A stretch of DNA of 64,000 nt from Rhodothermales bacterium (lineage in GTDB: Bacteria; Bacteroidota; Rhodothermia; Rhodothermales; Bin80), in the NCBI GenBank assembly GCA_958296045.1, contig CATQHT010000002.1, positions 496,001-560,000 of the forward strand. Reading direction: 5' to 3'. Positions 20,502-29,292 of this stretch are shown here, in pieces. Made by a program: the position numbers and the translations under genes. The notes below the pieces were generated by a model that was not told the origin of the DNA, did not search any database, and saw only the letters and a program-made list of their open reading frames with translations. Every line of letters starts with the position of its first letter. Position 1 is the stretch's first letter.

Positions 20502-20765
20502 GAAAGCGCGCGCCTGTTCAAGTACGGGTTGGGCGTCGGCGCGGACTGGTCTACCCTCTGGTTTACATGCGATAAACTATCGGGTGGCGGGCAGCCTAGC
20601 AGTCCGGCTAGCTTCATGTGCGTGCAGGATGCGACCGGTGGCACAATCAAGAGCGGTGGCACGACGCGGCGGGTGGCGGTCATGCAAACGCTCAAGGTGT
20701 GGCACCCCGGCATCGCAGAGTTTATCTGCGCTAAACGGGATAAGGAGCGAAAAGCGAGGGCATAA
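20502..20765 (+). pseudogene. Partial, diverged second copy of nrdJ (3' exon fragment)
   Basis: ESARLFKYGLGVGADWSTLWFTCDKLSGGGQPSSPASFMCVQDATGGTIKSGGTTRRVAVMQTLKVWHPGIAEFICAKRDKERKA aligns with intact NrdJ ESARLFKYGSGVGADWSTLRSTCEKLSGGGQPSGPVSFMRVQDATGGTIKSGGKTRRAAIMQTLKVWHPDIVEFVSAKKDEERKA. Confidence 0.95.
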
Positions 20766-20886
20766 CGGGCTATTTGCCAGCAAAAACCCTGCATTTTAGC
20801 GTAGTCTGCCCCGCAGCGAGTGGGATATTCACACTAACCCCCTATAAGTCCGAGTTTTCTGACAAGCACTACGTAGTCCGCACGGC

Positions 20887-22047
20887 TCATAACGGGCGGA
20901 CCACTAGCTCGGCAACACTGAGCACATAGAAGTCACTTTCATTTTTCCGCCGAAGGTAGATGCGGCCTGCCGCATCCTGCCACAGGATGGACATGGAGGT
21001 CTTGACCCTCTTGTCGCCATCCAACCCGGGATCATTTAACTGTAGCGGCCCATACCCCACAAGGGTGCCGTCTCGGCTGAACATTTCCGCGCTGGTATAT
21101 CCAGTGTCACCGAGCGGGGTCTGCATCGTAAAGTTGACAATATCGCCATTGGCCAGAATTATGAGGCCTATACTCCAGTTTAAGATTTTCGCACGGAAGA
21201 TCCCCTCCGATGTTGAGCTCAATATAGCCGCTTTTCGATAATCCAGGTTCGCCTCCATGTCGCGCTCGCTTACGAGGATATATGGGGTTTCGGGAGCTGG
21301 CCCGCCTTTCAGCTTGCCCATTACCCAGGTGTCATTCGACCTTGTGTATCGGTAGACGTATCCATCGTAAACCTGTGGGGCTAAGACTATCGTATCCGAC
21401 CCGTCCGTTGCGACCCTTAATCCATCTCGGCTACGGGACCGTGACCTCTGGAAAGGTATATCAAGGTTAAACAGGTTCCCCAGCTGCGCAAACGACCCGA
21501 GCCGGTCCAACTCGGTGGCGTGCAGGTGCAGCACCGAGCGTTGCCCAGCAGGATCGCCTCTAAAGTTCACGTACTTGAGTACAAATGAATCTCCAAGTGA
21601 TAGGATTGGACTTGGATAGATGGTCCCCTCCACCTCGAAGGCTTTTGTTTCGTGGCTATTGCCAAGATCTGTGAAGATCGTGAACCGTGCGAGCATGGCA
21701 TCGGATACGATCAGCCGATCTTGGCCATCAACGTGTATGCCGTCGATGCGCTGCATTTCCCCCGGACCTTCGCCTCTGCTTCCGATCGTGGTGACGTACT
21801 GCCCCCTAGCGTCGAACACGCGAACGTCCGCCCGCCTTCGATCCTTCACATAGATTCGGCCTTTCGAGTCCGTCCGGACCCGCTCGGGAAAAGTGAAGAG
21901 GTATTCGGCGGCCGCCTCCTCGTCATTCCCTAAGACCAACTGCTCTACGAGCGTGAAGGATAGCTCCTGGGCCGAGACTGGGGCCAGGATGCAAGGCACT
22001 ATGGCCAGGGCGACAAGGAATCGCCGCAAAGCAACATGACCGTTCAT
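20887..22047 (-). CDS. Secreted 6-bladed beta-propeller protein
   Basis: Signal peptide MNGHVALRRFLVALAIVPCILAPVSA; repeated blades ...DSKGRIYVKDRRRADVRVFDARGQYVTTIGSRGEGPGEMQRIDGIHVDGQDRLIVSD. Confidence 0.82.
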   Translation of the reverse strand: MNGHVALRRFLVALAIVPCILAPVSAQELSFTLVEQLVLGNDEEAAAEYLFTFPERVRTDSKGRIYVKDRRRADVRVFDARGQYVTTIGSRGEGPGEMQRIDGIHVDGQDRLIVSDAMLARFTIFTDLGNSHETKAFEVEGTIYPSPILSLGDSFVLKYVNFRGDPAGQRSVLHLHATELDRLGSFAQLGNLFNLDIPFQRSRSRSRDGLRVATDGSDTIVLAPQVYDGYVYRYTRSNDTWVMGKLKGGPAPETPYILVSERDMEANLDYRKAAILSSTSEGIFRAKILNWSIGLIILANGDIVNFTMQTPLGDTGYTSAEMFSRDGTLVGYGPLQLNDPGLDGDKRVKTSMSILWQDAAGRIYLRRKNESDFYVLSVAELVVRPL

Positions 22048-22237
22048 AATCCGTCTTTGTGGACCGAAGAGCTGCATCAGATGCCGGCCGCGAAAAAGCC
22101 AGCGCTGAGTCCAGGCATTATCCAGTGACTGCTCCATATCAACGACTTAAGTAGTTAACTGACCGACTCAGCTGCTTGACCGCAACGGACGTGGGACCAT
22201 CTAGGGTCGGCCGGAAGAGATGACCATCCGTCTTAGG

Positions 22238-22546
22238 CTACTCGTCGCCGCTGCAACCGCAAAACTCCCCGCTCACCTCGCAGCCAATAACATCGCCAGT
22301 ATCGGGGTGAAGGATTAAATCGCAATCCTCGAAACCCATGCTATAGTCAGCGTTAAAATAGTCTGTGCCGAGTAGGCAGTAACCCACCGAACCGCAGTTC
22401 TTGCAACACTTGTCTGGCGCCACGACCTGAACGGTGTCGCTCCCCAAGACCGAAGTCTGCTCGCTGTACACAAAGACGCACAGGCAGCAGAACGCGAATG
22501 CAAGCACCCGCTGCTTGAGATTGGCCGTCCTTCCTTTCTGTTTCAT
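22238..22546 (-). CDS. Small Cys-rich secreted peptide
   Basis: Hydrophobic leader VLAFAFCCLCVFVYS, then an acidic mature part with 8 Cys (CCKNCGSVGYC...EDCD...GCEVSGEFCGC); starts 4 nt after the upstream gene. Confidence 0.65.
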   Translation of the reverse strand: MKQKGRTANLKQRVLAFAFCCLCVFVYSEQTSVLGSDTVQVVAPDKCCKNCGSVGYCLLGTDYFNADYSMGFEDCDLILHPDTGDVIGCEVSGEFCGCSGDE

Positions 22547-22549
22547 GAT

Positions 22550-23173
22550 CTAGCCTCCTGAGTTGGTTTGAGTTGTTTCGCTGATAAGTGCCTCATATGC
22601 GTTGTGGGCTTCCCATAGAATCTCCTCCCTGACCTCCGGCGGAGACCTTAGGCCCACAGCAAGGCGTGCCCGAAAAAATATGCGCCCTTCACCTGGATCA
22701 ACCAGCATCATCTGGTGTGTTACAACGATCTTTCCAAACGAGTGAAGCAGCCGATTGTAGGCCTGATCCGAGCCGTATAGGACCTCCTGCTCGAAATCGT
22801 TGGTCTTAGCGAAACGCTTAGCTGCCATCAGATCATCACCTACCACGACGATTTCGGCCTGCACCGGCTTGCCACTAAAACCGCGTTGCTGGAATAGCGC
22901 ACGCAAGGCATGCACTTCATTCATGCTGTCAAGGCACGGATCAGCAGGCACGGTGAAAACAGCCAGAATATGACCCGGCTCCCGAAGGGCTGGCGGTCCG
23001 TAAGATCGGAACCCCTCCGAGGCTCGAAGCGCATCGAAGTCGAAGGCATCACTGGTCGCAAGATAGCGGGTTGGTACATCGGCACTCTTCGTCGTACCGT
23101 ACCAAGCCTTGCCCGCGAGGAGAAGAAATCCTACACCAACAACGTAAAAGCCAACTGCAAACCTGTCTGTCAT
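22550..23173 (-). CDS. Membrane-anchored thioredoxin-like-fold protein lacking a CXXC
   Basis: N-terminal TM segment FAVGFYVVGVGFLLLAGKAWYG; periplasmic part with GHILAVFTVPADPCLDSMNEVHALRALFQQ...VQAEIVVVGDD resembling redoxin strands. Confidence 0.5.
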   Translation of the reverse strand: MTDRFAVGFYVVGVGFLLLAGKAWYGTTKSADVPTRYLATSDAFDFDALRASEGFRSYGPPALREPGHILAVFTVPADPCLDSMNEVHALRALFQQRGFSGKPVQAEIVVVGDDLMAAKRFAKTNDFEQEVLYGSDQAYNRLLHSFGKIVVTHQMMLVDPGEGRIFFRARLAVGLRSPPEVREEILWEAHNAYEALISETTQTNSGG

Positions 23174-23702
23174 TCTGCCGGATGGATCGGTACGACCACG
23201 CTGGTCTGCCAGGTTAAGCAATACAGTGTCCCTTAATCAAGTGCTCAAAAAAGTTGACCCTACCCTGTGACCCACGGTCCGTGTTAGCACGCAGCGCAAT
23301 CGGCTCTCTAAGCAGTTGGTTGGCCGCGTAAAGATGTGAACTAGGGCGTATTCCGCTGATTCAGATGCATGTCGTCCCTCCGACTGGGTCTTGGTCACCT
23401 AGCACGGGCCTGCATGCTGTGGGATTGCCAACCTGCACCGCACGCCAAAACCTTAAGAGGGCTAGTCCCAGAACGATAATGTACCTGTGCGCAGCACGCG
23501 CGAACCTTGTTGCCTGGGGGAATTGATACGTCTGAGCGATCTCTTCCTCAGCCCTGAAATCCTCTTCGCGTATGTCCAACATTGACAGGAAACGTAGGGT
23601 CGGGGTCTGGGCCGGATTTCGTGAATCTGTGCAATGGCTGTGGACTCAGAGCCACAGTCGGGGCGCAGGTGTACCGCTTATGGCTGGAGGTGGGTATCCC
23701 CA

Positions 23703-23809
23703 CTTCCTAACGCCATGCGCGACAGCGCGACCTGCGAGGAGCCGTGTGCGCTAACGCGCACGCACGGATCTGTGCGGGGCCCCAGGGTTTCCCCTGGGGC
23801 TACCGCGAT
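23703..23809 (+). pseudogene. Group II intron 3' remnant with well-preserved domain V and domain VI
   Basis: Domain V GAGCCGTGTGCGCTAACGCGCACGCACGGATC (23739-23770, AGC triad present); domain VI stem CCCCAGGG-TTTC-CCCTGGGG; ends CTACCGCGAT with bulged A at 23802, 8 nt from the end. Confidence 0.78.
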
Positions 23810-24183
23810 GCCGTCAATTGTTGCAGCATGTCGGTGCAGAGCTTCATCAGAAGCCGACGCGAGTCATCGGGATGAGTCATCTGGGCATCTGTAGGAACCT
23901 CCGTGCTCCCCAAGACATGCTGGGACGGGTTCATATGAACGCAAAGTAAGGGTGGAGAATAGGGGTCACTCCCACAACAACTCACCGAGAGCCAACTGGA
24001 TATGGTGCAATGCCTAGCCGGGGATCGACGCGCCCAGAGGGGCGTACTCAGAACGCCGAGAATCGCAAGACATGCGTGGACTATTAACGGACATACAGGA
24101 CAGCAATGACGATCAGGCGGGCTACAAAGGGCGAGTATGCTACCAAATACATGCAAAATCGGACCAGACAGCCCCTTTTTAGG

Positions 24184-24202
24184 TTATCCACACTGTGGAT
24201 AA
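24184..24202. promoter_or_regulatory. Two perfect DnaA boxes as an inverted pair (TTATCCACA-C-TGTGGATAA) upstream of nrdJ
   Basis: Direct reading of ttatccacactgtggataa; each 9-mer equals the canonical DnaA box TTATCCACA. Confidence 0.7.
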
Positions 24203-24330
24203 CTTGTGTACGAATAACGGACATTCCTTAGCCGCAGGCCCGGGCTTGAGGTGTATCTTACCGTGCCTTAGCGTCGCTTTGGCAGTGGGATTGACGAGTT
24301 GCTGCTAAGGCGCGGCGCAGTCGCCCGCCC

Positions 24331-27330
24331 GTGAAAGCCGATCAGAAACTGATCACGACAGTAATACGAATGACGAACGAGAGCAGCCAAACGGGTGATA
24401 AGAGGTTAGGGGGGGGGGACACTGCACTACCCCATGCGGATGGCCTGGTCGTTGAGCGGGTGTTTTCCGCCCAAGGGGCGAACCCGCTCGACTCCGTCGA
24501 GTGGGAAACCCGGGACGCGGTAATCCGCAATCAGGCTGGCGAGGCGATCTTTGAACAACGAGGCGTAGAATTCCCCAAGAGCTGGAGCACACTGGCTTCC
24601 AACGTCGTGGCCTCTAAGTACTTTTACGGGGAAAATGGGTCGCTCCACCTGGAACCCGACGAAGGAGGACGCGAGCATTCGCTCCGGCAGCTTATCCACC
24701 GGGTGACGCGGACTATTGCCGACTGGGGTCTTGCGCAAGGCTACTTCGCCTCCGAAGCAGATGGTGAACGCTTCTATGACGAGCTGACCTGGCTGTGCGT
24801 CAACCAGTACGGCGCGTTTAACAGCCCGGTATGGTTCAACGTCGGCCTGCACCATCGCTACGGAGTGACGGATACGGGCAATAAGACCATCTCTGGATGG
24901 GATCGTCTGCGCCGCCAGGTGACAGACGTAGACCCGTACATCCGTCCGCAGGCATCCGCGTGCTTCATCATCTCCATCGATGACTCCATCGACGACATCT
25001 GGCAGCTAATGGGCGAAAGCGCACGCCTTTTCAAGTACGGGTCGGGCGTGGGCGCGGACTGGTCTACCCTGCGCTCTACATGCGAGAAACTCTCGGGCGG
25101 CGGGCAGCCCAGCGGTCCGGTCAGCTTTATGCGCGTGCAGGATGCCACCGGAGGCACGATCAAGAGCGGTGGCAAGACGCGGCGGGCGGCAATCATGCAG
25201 ACGCTCAAAGTGTGGCACCCAGACATCGTGGAGTTTGTCTCCGCCAAGAAAGACGAGGAGCGCAAAGCCTGGGCGCTAATTGAGCAGGGATACGATGGCT
25301 CATTCAACGGACCAGCCTACGGATCAGTAGCTTTCCAGAATGTGAACCAGTCCGTCCGCGTGACGGACGAATTCATGCTCTGCCTAAAGACCGGACGTCC
25401 GTTTCCACTGCGTGCGGTCACCACGGGCGACACGGTCACCCGCATTGACGCGAAAGGGCTCTTACGCGAGGTGGCTGACGGCACGCATGTCTGTGGCGAT
25501 CCAGGTCTGCAGTATGAGGATACGATCCAGAAGTGGCACACGTGCAAGACCAGCGGGCCGATCAACTCGAGCAATCCCTGCTCCGAGTACATGTTCCTCG
25601 ACAACTCGGCGTGCAACTTAGCTAGCCTCAACTTGTGCAAATTTCAGAGGGAGGATGGCAGCTTTGATGTGGGGCGTTTTCGGGCCGCCACGCGCTTGTA
25701 TCTGACGGCTATGGAGATTCTGGTGGACAACGCCGGATATCCGAGTTCTCGTATTGCAAAAAACAGCCACGACTATCGCCCCCTGGGCCTCGGCTTCGCT
25801 AACCTGGGCGCCTTGCTCATGGCCATGGGGTTGCCCTATGACAGCGACGAGGGACGTGCCGTTGCCGGTGCCGTCATGGCTATTGAGCATACAGAAGCGT
25901 ACGCGCGCAGCGCGGAAATCGCCGCCAACCAGCGGCTGGGGCCCTTTAACGGGTTTAAGGAGAACAGGGAATCCATGCTGCACGTGATCGGCCTGCATCA
26001 GGCGGCTACGCGCGAGATCGGGGATGCCTGTCCAGAGTACCTGGCGCAGGCCGCGCGGGAATCCGCTGATCGGATGCTGGCGCTGGGCACGAAGCACGGA
26101 TTCCGCAATTCGCAGGTCACTGTTCTGGCGCCTACCGGGACTATCGCTTTCATGATGGACTGCGACACCACCGGCATTGAGCCTGATATCGCGCTGGTGA
26201 AGTACAAGCTCCTAGCAGGCAAAGGGGAGGGCACCCTCAAGATTGTTAACAAGACGGTTCCTAAGGCGCTGACAAGGTTGGGATACAAGGCAGACCAAGT
26301 ACACGACATCCTGGACTATGTCTATGAGAACGACATGATCGAGGATGCGCCGCATTTGCGCCCGGAACACCTGCCGGTGTTCGACTGCGCCTTCAAGCCA
26401 TTTAACGGCAAGCGGAGTGTGGCTCCGTCCGGTCATGTCAAAATGATGGCAGCCTGCCAGCCCTTTGTGTCTGGAGCGATCTCCAAGACGGTCAACATGC
26501 CGGAAGAGTCCACCGTAGACGAGATCGCCGACACATATGTCAGCGGGTGGAATATGGGCCTGAAGGCGCTGGCCATTTACCGCGAAAACTCCAAGCGCAG
26601 CCAGCCGCTGGCTACCTCAAAGGGCGGCAACACCCAGCCGCAGGTCAGTGAGCCCGCAAGCTCCGGCGATGGACTACCAAACGGATACGAGCCGGAAATA
26701 GCCGAGCGGATCGTCGAGCGCGTCAAGTACCGGCCGGTGCGCCGGCGCCTGCCGGATGAGCGCCCTGCGGTGACCCACAAGTTCACGCTGGCGGGGCATA
26801 AAGGCTATCTGACGGTTGGGCTGTATCCCGATACACGGTTGCCAGGCGAAATCTTCATACGCATGGCGAAGGAGGGGTCCACCATTTCGGGCCTCATGGA
26901 TGCGATAGCCACCTGCACCTCTATCGCGTTGCAGTATGGTGTACCGCTGGGCGATCTGTGCGAGAAGTTTAGCTACATGCACTTTGAGCCGAGCGGCTTC
27001 ACCAACAATGAGCGGATCCCGATGGCAAGGTCCATCATGGACTACATCTTCCGCTATCTGAAGCTGAAGTTTCTACCAGATGTGGCAGACGACGATGAGG
27101 GCGATGCGTCAGAGTTTGAATCAGTCGTCCAGCGCGACGGACCTGCGGAGGATCAGACTCAGTTGTCTTTGCCGTTTAAGCAGCGGGCTGCTGCTATGCA
27201 GACCGCCACGGTTGCCGCACACGGAACGCAGGCGGATGCACCGCCTTGTTCTCGGTGTGGGGCGATGACCATCAGGAGTGGGGCCTGTTACACCTGCATC
27301 CAGTGCGGCACATCCAGCGGGTGCGGATAA
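24331..27330 (+). CDS. nrdJ: Adenosylcobalamin-dependent (class II) ribonucleoside-diphosphate reductase
   Basis: NSPVWFNVG, SACFIISIDDSIDDIW, NPCSEYMFLDNSACNLASLNL, LAPTGTIAFMMDCDTTGIEPDIALVKYK; C-terminal zinc-ribbon-like CSRCGAMTIRSGACYTCIQCGTSSGCG. Confidence 0.97.
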   Translation: MKADQKLITTVIRMTNESSQTGDKRLGGGDTALPHADGLVVERVFSAQGANPLDSVEWETRDAVIRNQAGEAIFEQRGVEFPKSWSTLASNVVASKYFYGENGSLHLEPDEGGREHSLRQLIHRVTRTIADWGLAQGYFASEADGERFYDELTWLCVNQYGAFNSPVWFNVGLHHRYGVTDTGNKTISGWDRLRRQVTDVDPYIRPQASACFIISIDDSIDDIWQLMGESARLFKYGSGVGADWSTLRSTCEKLSGGGQPSGPVSFMRVQDATGGTIKSGGKTRRAAIMQTLKVWHPDIVEFVSAKKDEERKAWALIEQGYDGSFNGPAYGSVAFQNVNQSVRVTDEFMLCLKTGRPFPLRAVTTGDTVTRIDAKGLLREVADGTHVCGDPGLQYEDTIQKWHTCKTSGPINSSNPCSEYMFLDNSACNLASLNLCKFQREDGSFDVGRFRAATRLYLTAMEILVDNAGYPSSRIAKNSHDYRPLGLGFANLGALLMAMGLPYDSDEGRAVAGAVMAIEHTEAYARSAEIAANQRLGPFNGFKENRESMLHVIGLHQAATREIGDACPEYLAQAARESADRMLALGTKHGFRNSQVTVLAPTGTIAFMMDCDTTGIEPDIALVKYKLLAGKGEGTLKIVNKTVPKALTRLGYKADQVHDILDYVYENDMIEDAPHLRPEHLPVFDCAFKPFNGKRSVAPSGHVKMMAACQPFVSGAISKTVNMPEESTVDEIADTYVSGWNMGLKALAIYRENSKRSQPLATSKGGNTQPQVSEPASSGDGLPNGYEPEIAERIVERVKYRPVRRRLPDERPAVTHKFTLAGHKGYLTVGLYPDTRLPGEIFIRMAKEGSTISGLMDAIATCTSIALQYGVPLGDLCEKFSYMHFEPSGFTNNERIPMARSIMDYIFRYLKLKFLPDVADDDEGDASEFESVVQRDGPAEDQTQLSLPFKQRAAAMQTATVAAHGTQADAPPCSRCGAMTIRSGACYTCIQCGTSSGCG

Positions 27331-27434
27331 GCCTCCAGCAGGCACAGGTCACCTGGCTCTTGCGTTCGTGCCAGTAACGCGGTCGCACAAAATCTGACGC
27401 GTCACGTGTCACCTTGATACCGTGCTGCCGCGCG

Positions 27435-29288
27435 CTAGGGCATGCGCTGGAAATACATCAGACCACCGCCCATGCCGCCGCTGAAAAGGTCTGCCAAGCC
27501 ATCCTGATCCAGATCCGCAAAGGCTGGCGCGGAATAAAAAGGCAGCACCACATCCAGCGTGCCAAAGGCTTCGAAACGGAAAGAGGTGGTATCTCCGCGG
27601 TTTAGGTACACCAATGCCTCGCCAGCTTCGCAACCGATGACAAGGTCCCAATCCTGATCTCCATCTAGATCCGTGAATGACGGTGCGCTCATGCGCCCAG
27701 CATCGATGTCGTCGAAGTTGTCGCTGATAAGCACGAATCGCGGCTCGATAGCGGTGCCGTCATTGCGGTAAAAGTTGAGCTCCCCGGAAGCCTCTCCCAC
27801 AAATAGATCGTAATCCCCGTCGGCATCAATATCCACCAGCGCAGGCCTGGCATAGCTGCCGCGCGTCAACTTGAATGACTGTGCTTCCACCTCCGTGAAG
27901 CGGTAGGTGCGTCTATCTCCGTCATTGCGAAAGTAGCGGAGCCCGTCATTCCAGGTCCCCGCCACCATGTCCAAGTCGCCGTCGCCGTCCAGATCCTGGA
28001 GCGCTGGAGCAAAGCTGTGGTAGCCCTCCAAGGGCAGCCGACCCTTCAGATGCAATGCCACCTGACCCGCCTCGGACCGGTTCTCAAAATGATAGATGTG
28101 CCCGGTACCGGCATCCTCCTGGTCAATCTTGTTGGAAAGGAGCAGGTCCTGGTCCCCGTCGCCATCCAGATCCGCAAAGGTCGGGTACGAATCCGCACCG
28201 ACATCAATCTGCGCGACGAACTGGCGCGTCCGAAGCTCGTATCCGCCATCGGCGGACTCCAGAAAATAAAAGTTGTGGACCGCAGTGCGCGCCGGCCGAA
28301 ATGCGCCGCCTAAGACACCTACAAAAAAGTCATGGTCGCCATCCGCATCCACATCTGCAAAATACGTGGCATTGTAGCCGCTGGTCAGAACCGGGTTGGC
28401 TTCGGGAAACACCTCTGGCTCGTTACGCAAGTTGGGCGCAGCGCACGTGCCGGTGTTGCGAATCAGCAAGACGCCTGCCTCAAAAAAGTCGCCCCAGAAT
28501 AGATCTGGATCGCCGTCGTTGTCCACATCGTGGAAGGTGAGCGCGTTGGCGCCATGCAAGGACCCGAACTGGGCCACTATCTCGATGTCTTCGAAGCGCT
28601 CTGTGATAAGCTGCATTCGCGGAATGCCCTGTGCATCGTCTCCAACGGACTCGTAATGGTGTACGGTACCATCGAGCCTCCCGACAAACAGGTCCAAAAG
28701 CCCGTCGCAGTCGACATCAATCAGGCTGGGGATGTTCTGGCGATCCGCAAAAAGTGGTTCGCCGGATGCGTCCCGCAATGAGTCGATGACCGTCCCGAAA
28801 TCGGGTACCTCTGGCGTGCCGTCGTTGCGAAACAGCCGGACATACGCGTAGGGTAACTCACCCAACAGGTCTAGATCGCCATCCTGGTCCAGATCCACGA
28901 AGCGATACCACTCTCCGACATCTAGGCCACTGTACCGATTCGTGCGCCACACAAAGGCGGGCTCCTTAGCGCTGCCGATATTTTCAAAATGCATGAGCTG
29001 GCCCGTTAACTCCTGCAGAAACAGGTCCAGATCCCCGTCGCCGTCAATATCGACCAGCTGCGGACGCGGCAGGTTAAGACCACCCAGGAACGGATGATCT
29101 ACAAGCGCACCCTCCGCATCGTGCACTTCAAAAGGATAGATCTGGTGCTGGTAGACGGGTGGAAACGTTGTCGTAGCGGGAGCCGCGGTCTGAACCTGCG
29201 ACTGATGGACGCCGGAGCAGCCAGCAATAGTAACGAGAATGACTAGACAGCCCCCAATCCCCCAGGGCACACACTTAAACGTCGTCAT
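27435..29288 (-). CDS. FG-GAP/VCBS repeat lipoprotein
   Basis: Lipobox-like LVTIAGCSG; repeated FxDxDxDGDxDLF motifs (LVDIDGDGDLDLFLQE, FVDLDQDGDLDLLGE, LQDLDGDGDLDMVAG). Confidence 0.9.
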   Translation of the reverse strand: MTTFKCVPWGIGGCLVILVTIAGCSGVHQSQVQTAAPATTTFPPVYQHQIYPFEVHDAEGALVDHPFLGGLNLPRPQLVDIDGDGDLDLFLQELTGQLMHFENIGSAKEPAFVWRTNRYSGLDVGEWYRFVDLDQDGDLDLLGELPYAYVRLFRNDGTPEVPDFGTVIDSLRDASGEPLFADRQNIPSLIDVDCDGLLDLFVGRLDGTVHHYESVGDDAQGIPRMQLITERFEDIEIVAQFGSLHGANALTFHDVDNDGDPDLFWGDFFEAGVLLIRNTGTCAAPNLRNEPEVFPEANPVLTSGYNATYFADVDADGDHDFFVGVLGGAFRPARTAVHNFYFLESADGGYELRTRQFVAQIDVGADSYPTFADLDGDGDQDLLLSNKIDQEDAGTGHIYHFENRSEAGQVALHLKGRLPLEGYHSFAPALQDLDGDGDLDMVAGTWNDGLRYFRNDGDRRTYRFTEVEAQSFKLTRGSYARPALVDIDADGDYDLFVGEASGELNFYRNDGTAIEPRFVLISDNFDDIDAGRMSAPSFTDLDGDQDWDLVIGCEAGEALVYLNRGDTTSFRFEAFGTLDVVLPFYSAPAFADLDQDGLADLFSGGMGGGLMYFQRMP

Positions 29289-29292
29289 GACA

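Noticed and set aside
20393-23809. Two hairpin-rich ~108-bp repeats first considered REP/MITE-like elements
   Set aside because: Hairpin order, AGC-containing domain V, bulged A 8 nt from the end, and the junction to an nrdJ exon fit group II intron 3' ends better.
24203-24330. Possible cobalamin riboswitch upstream of class II nrdJ
   Set aside because: I could not find a convincing B12-box core or conserved stems by eye; an Infernal scan with the cobalamin model would decide.
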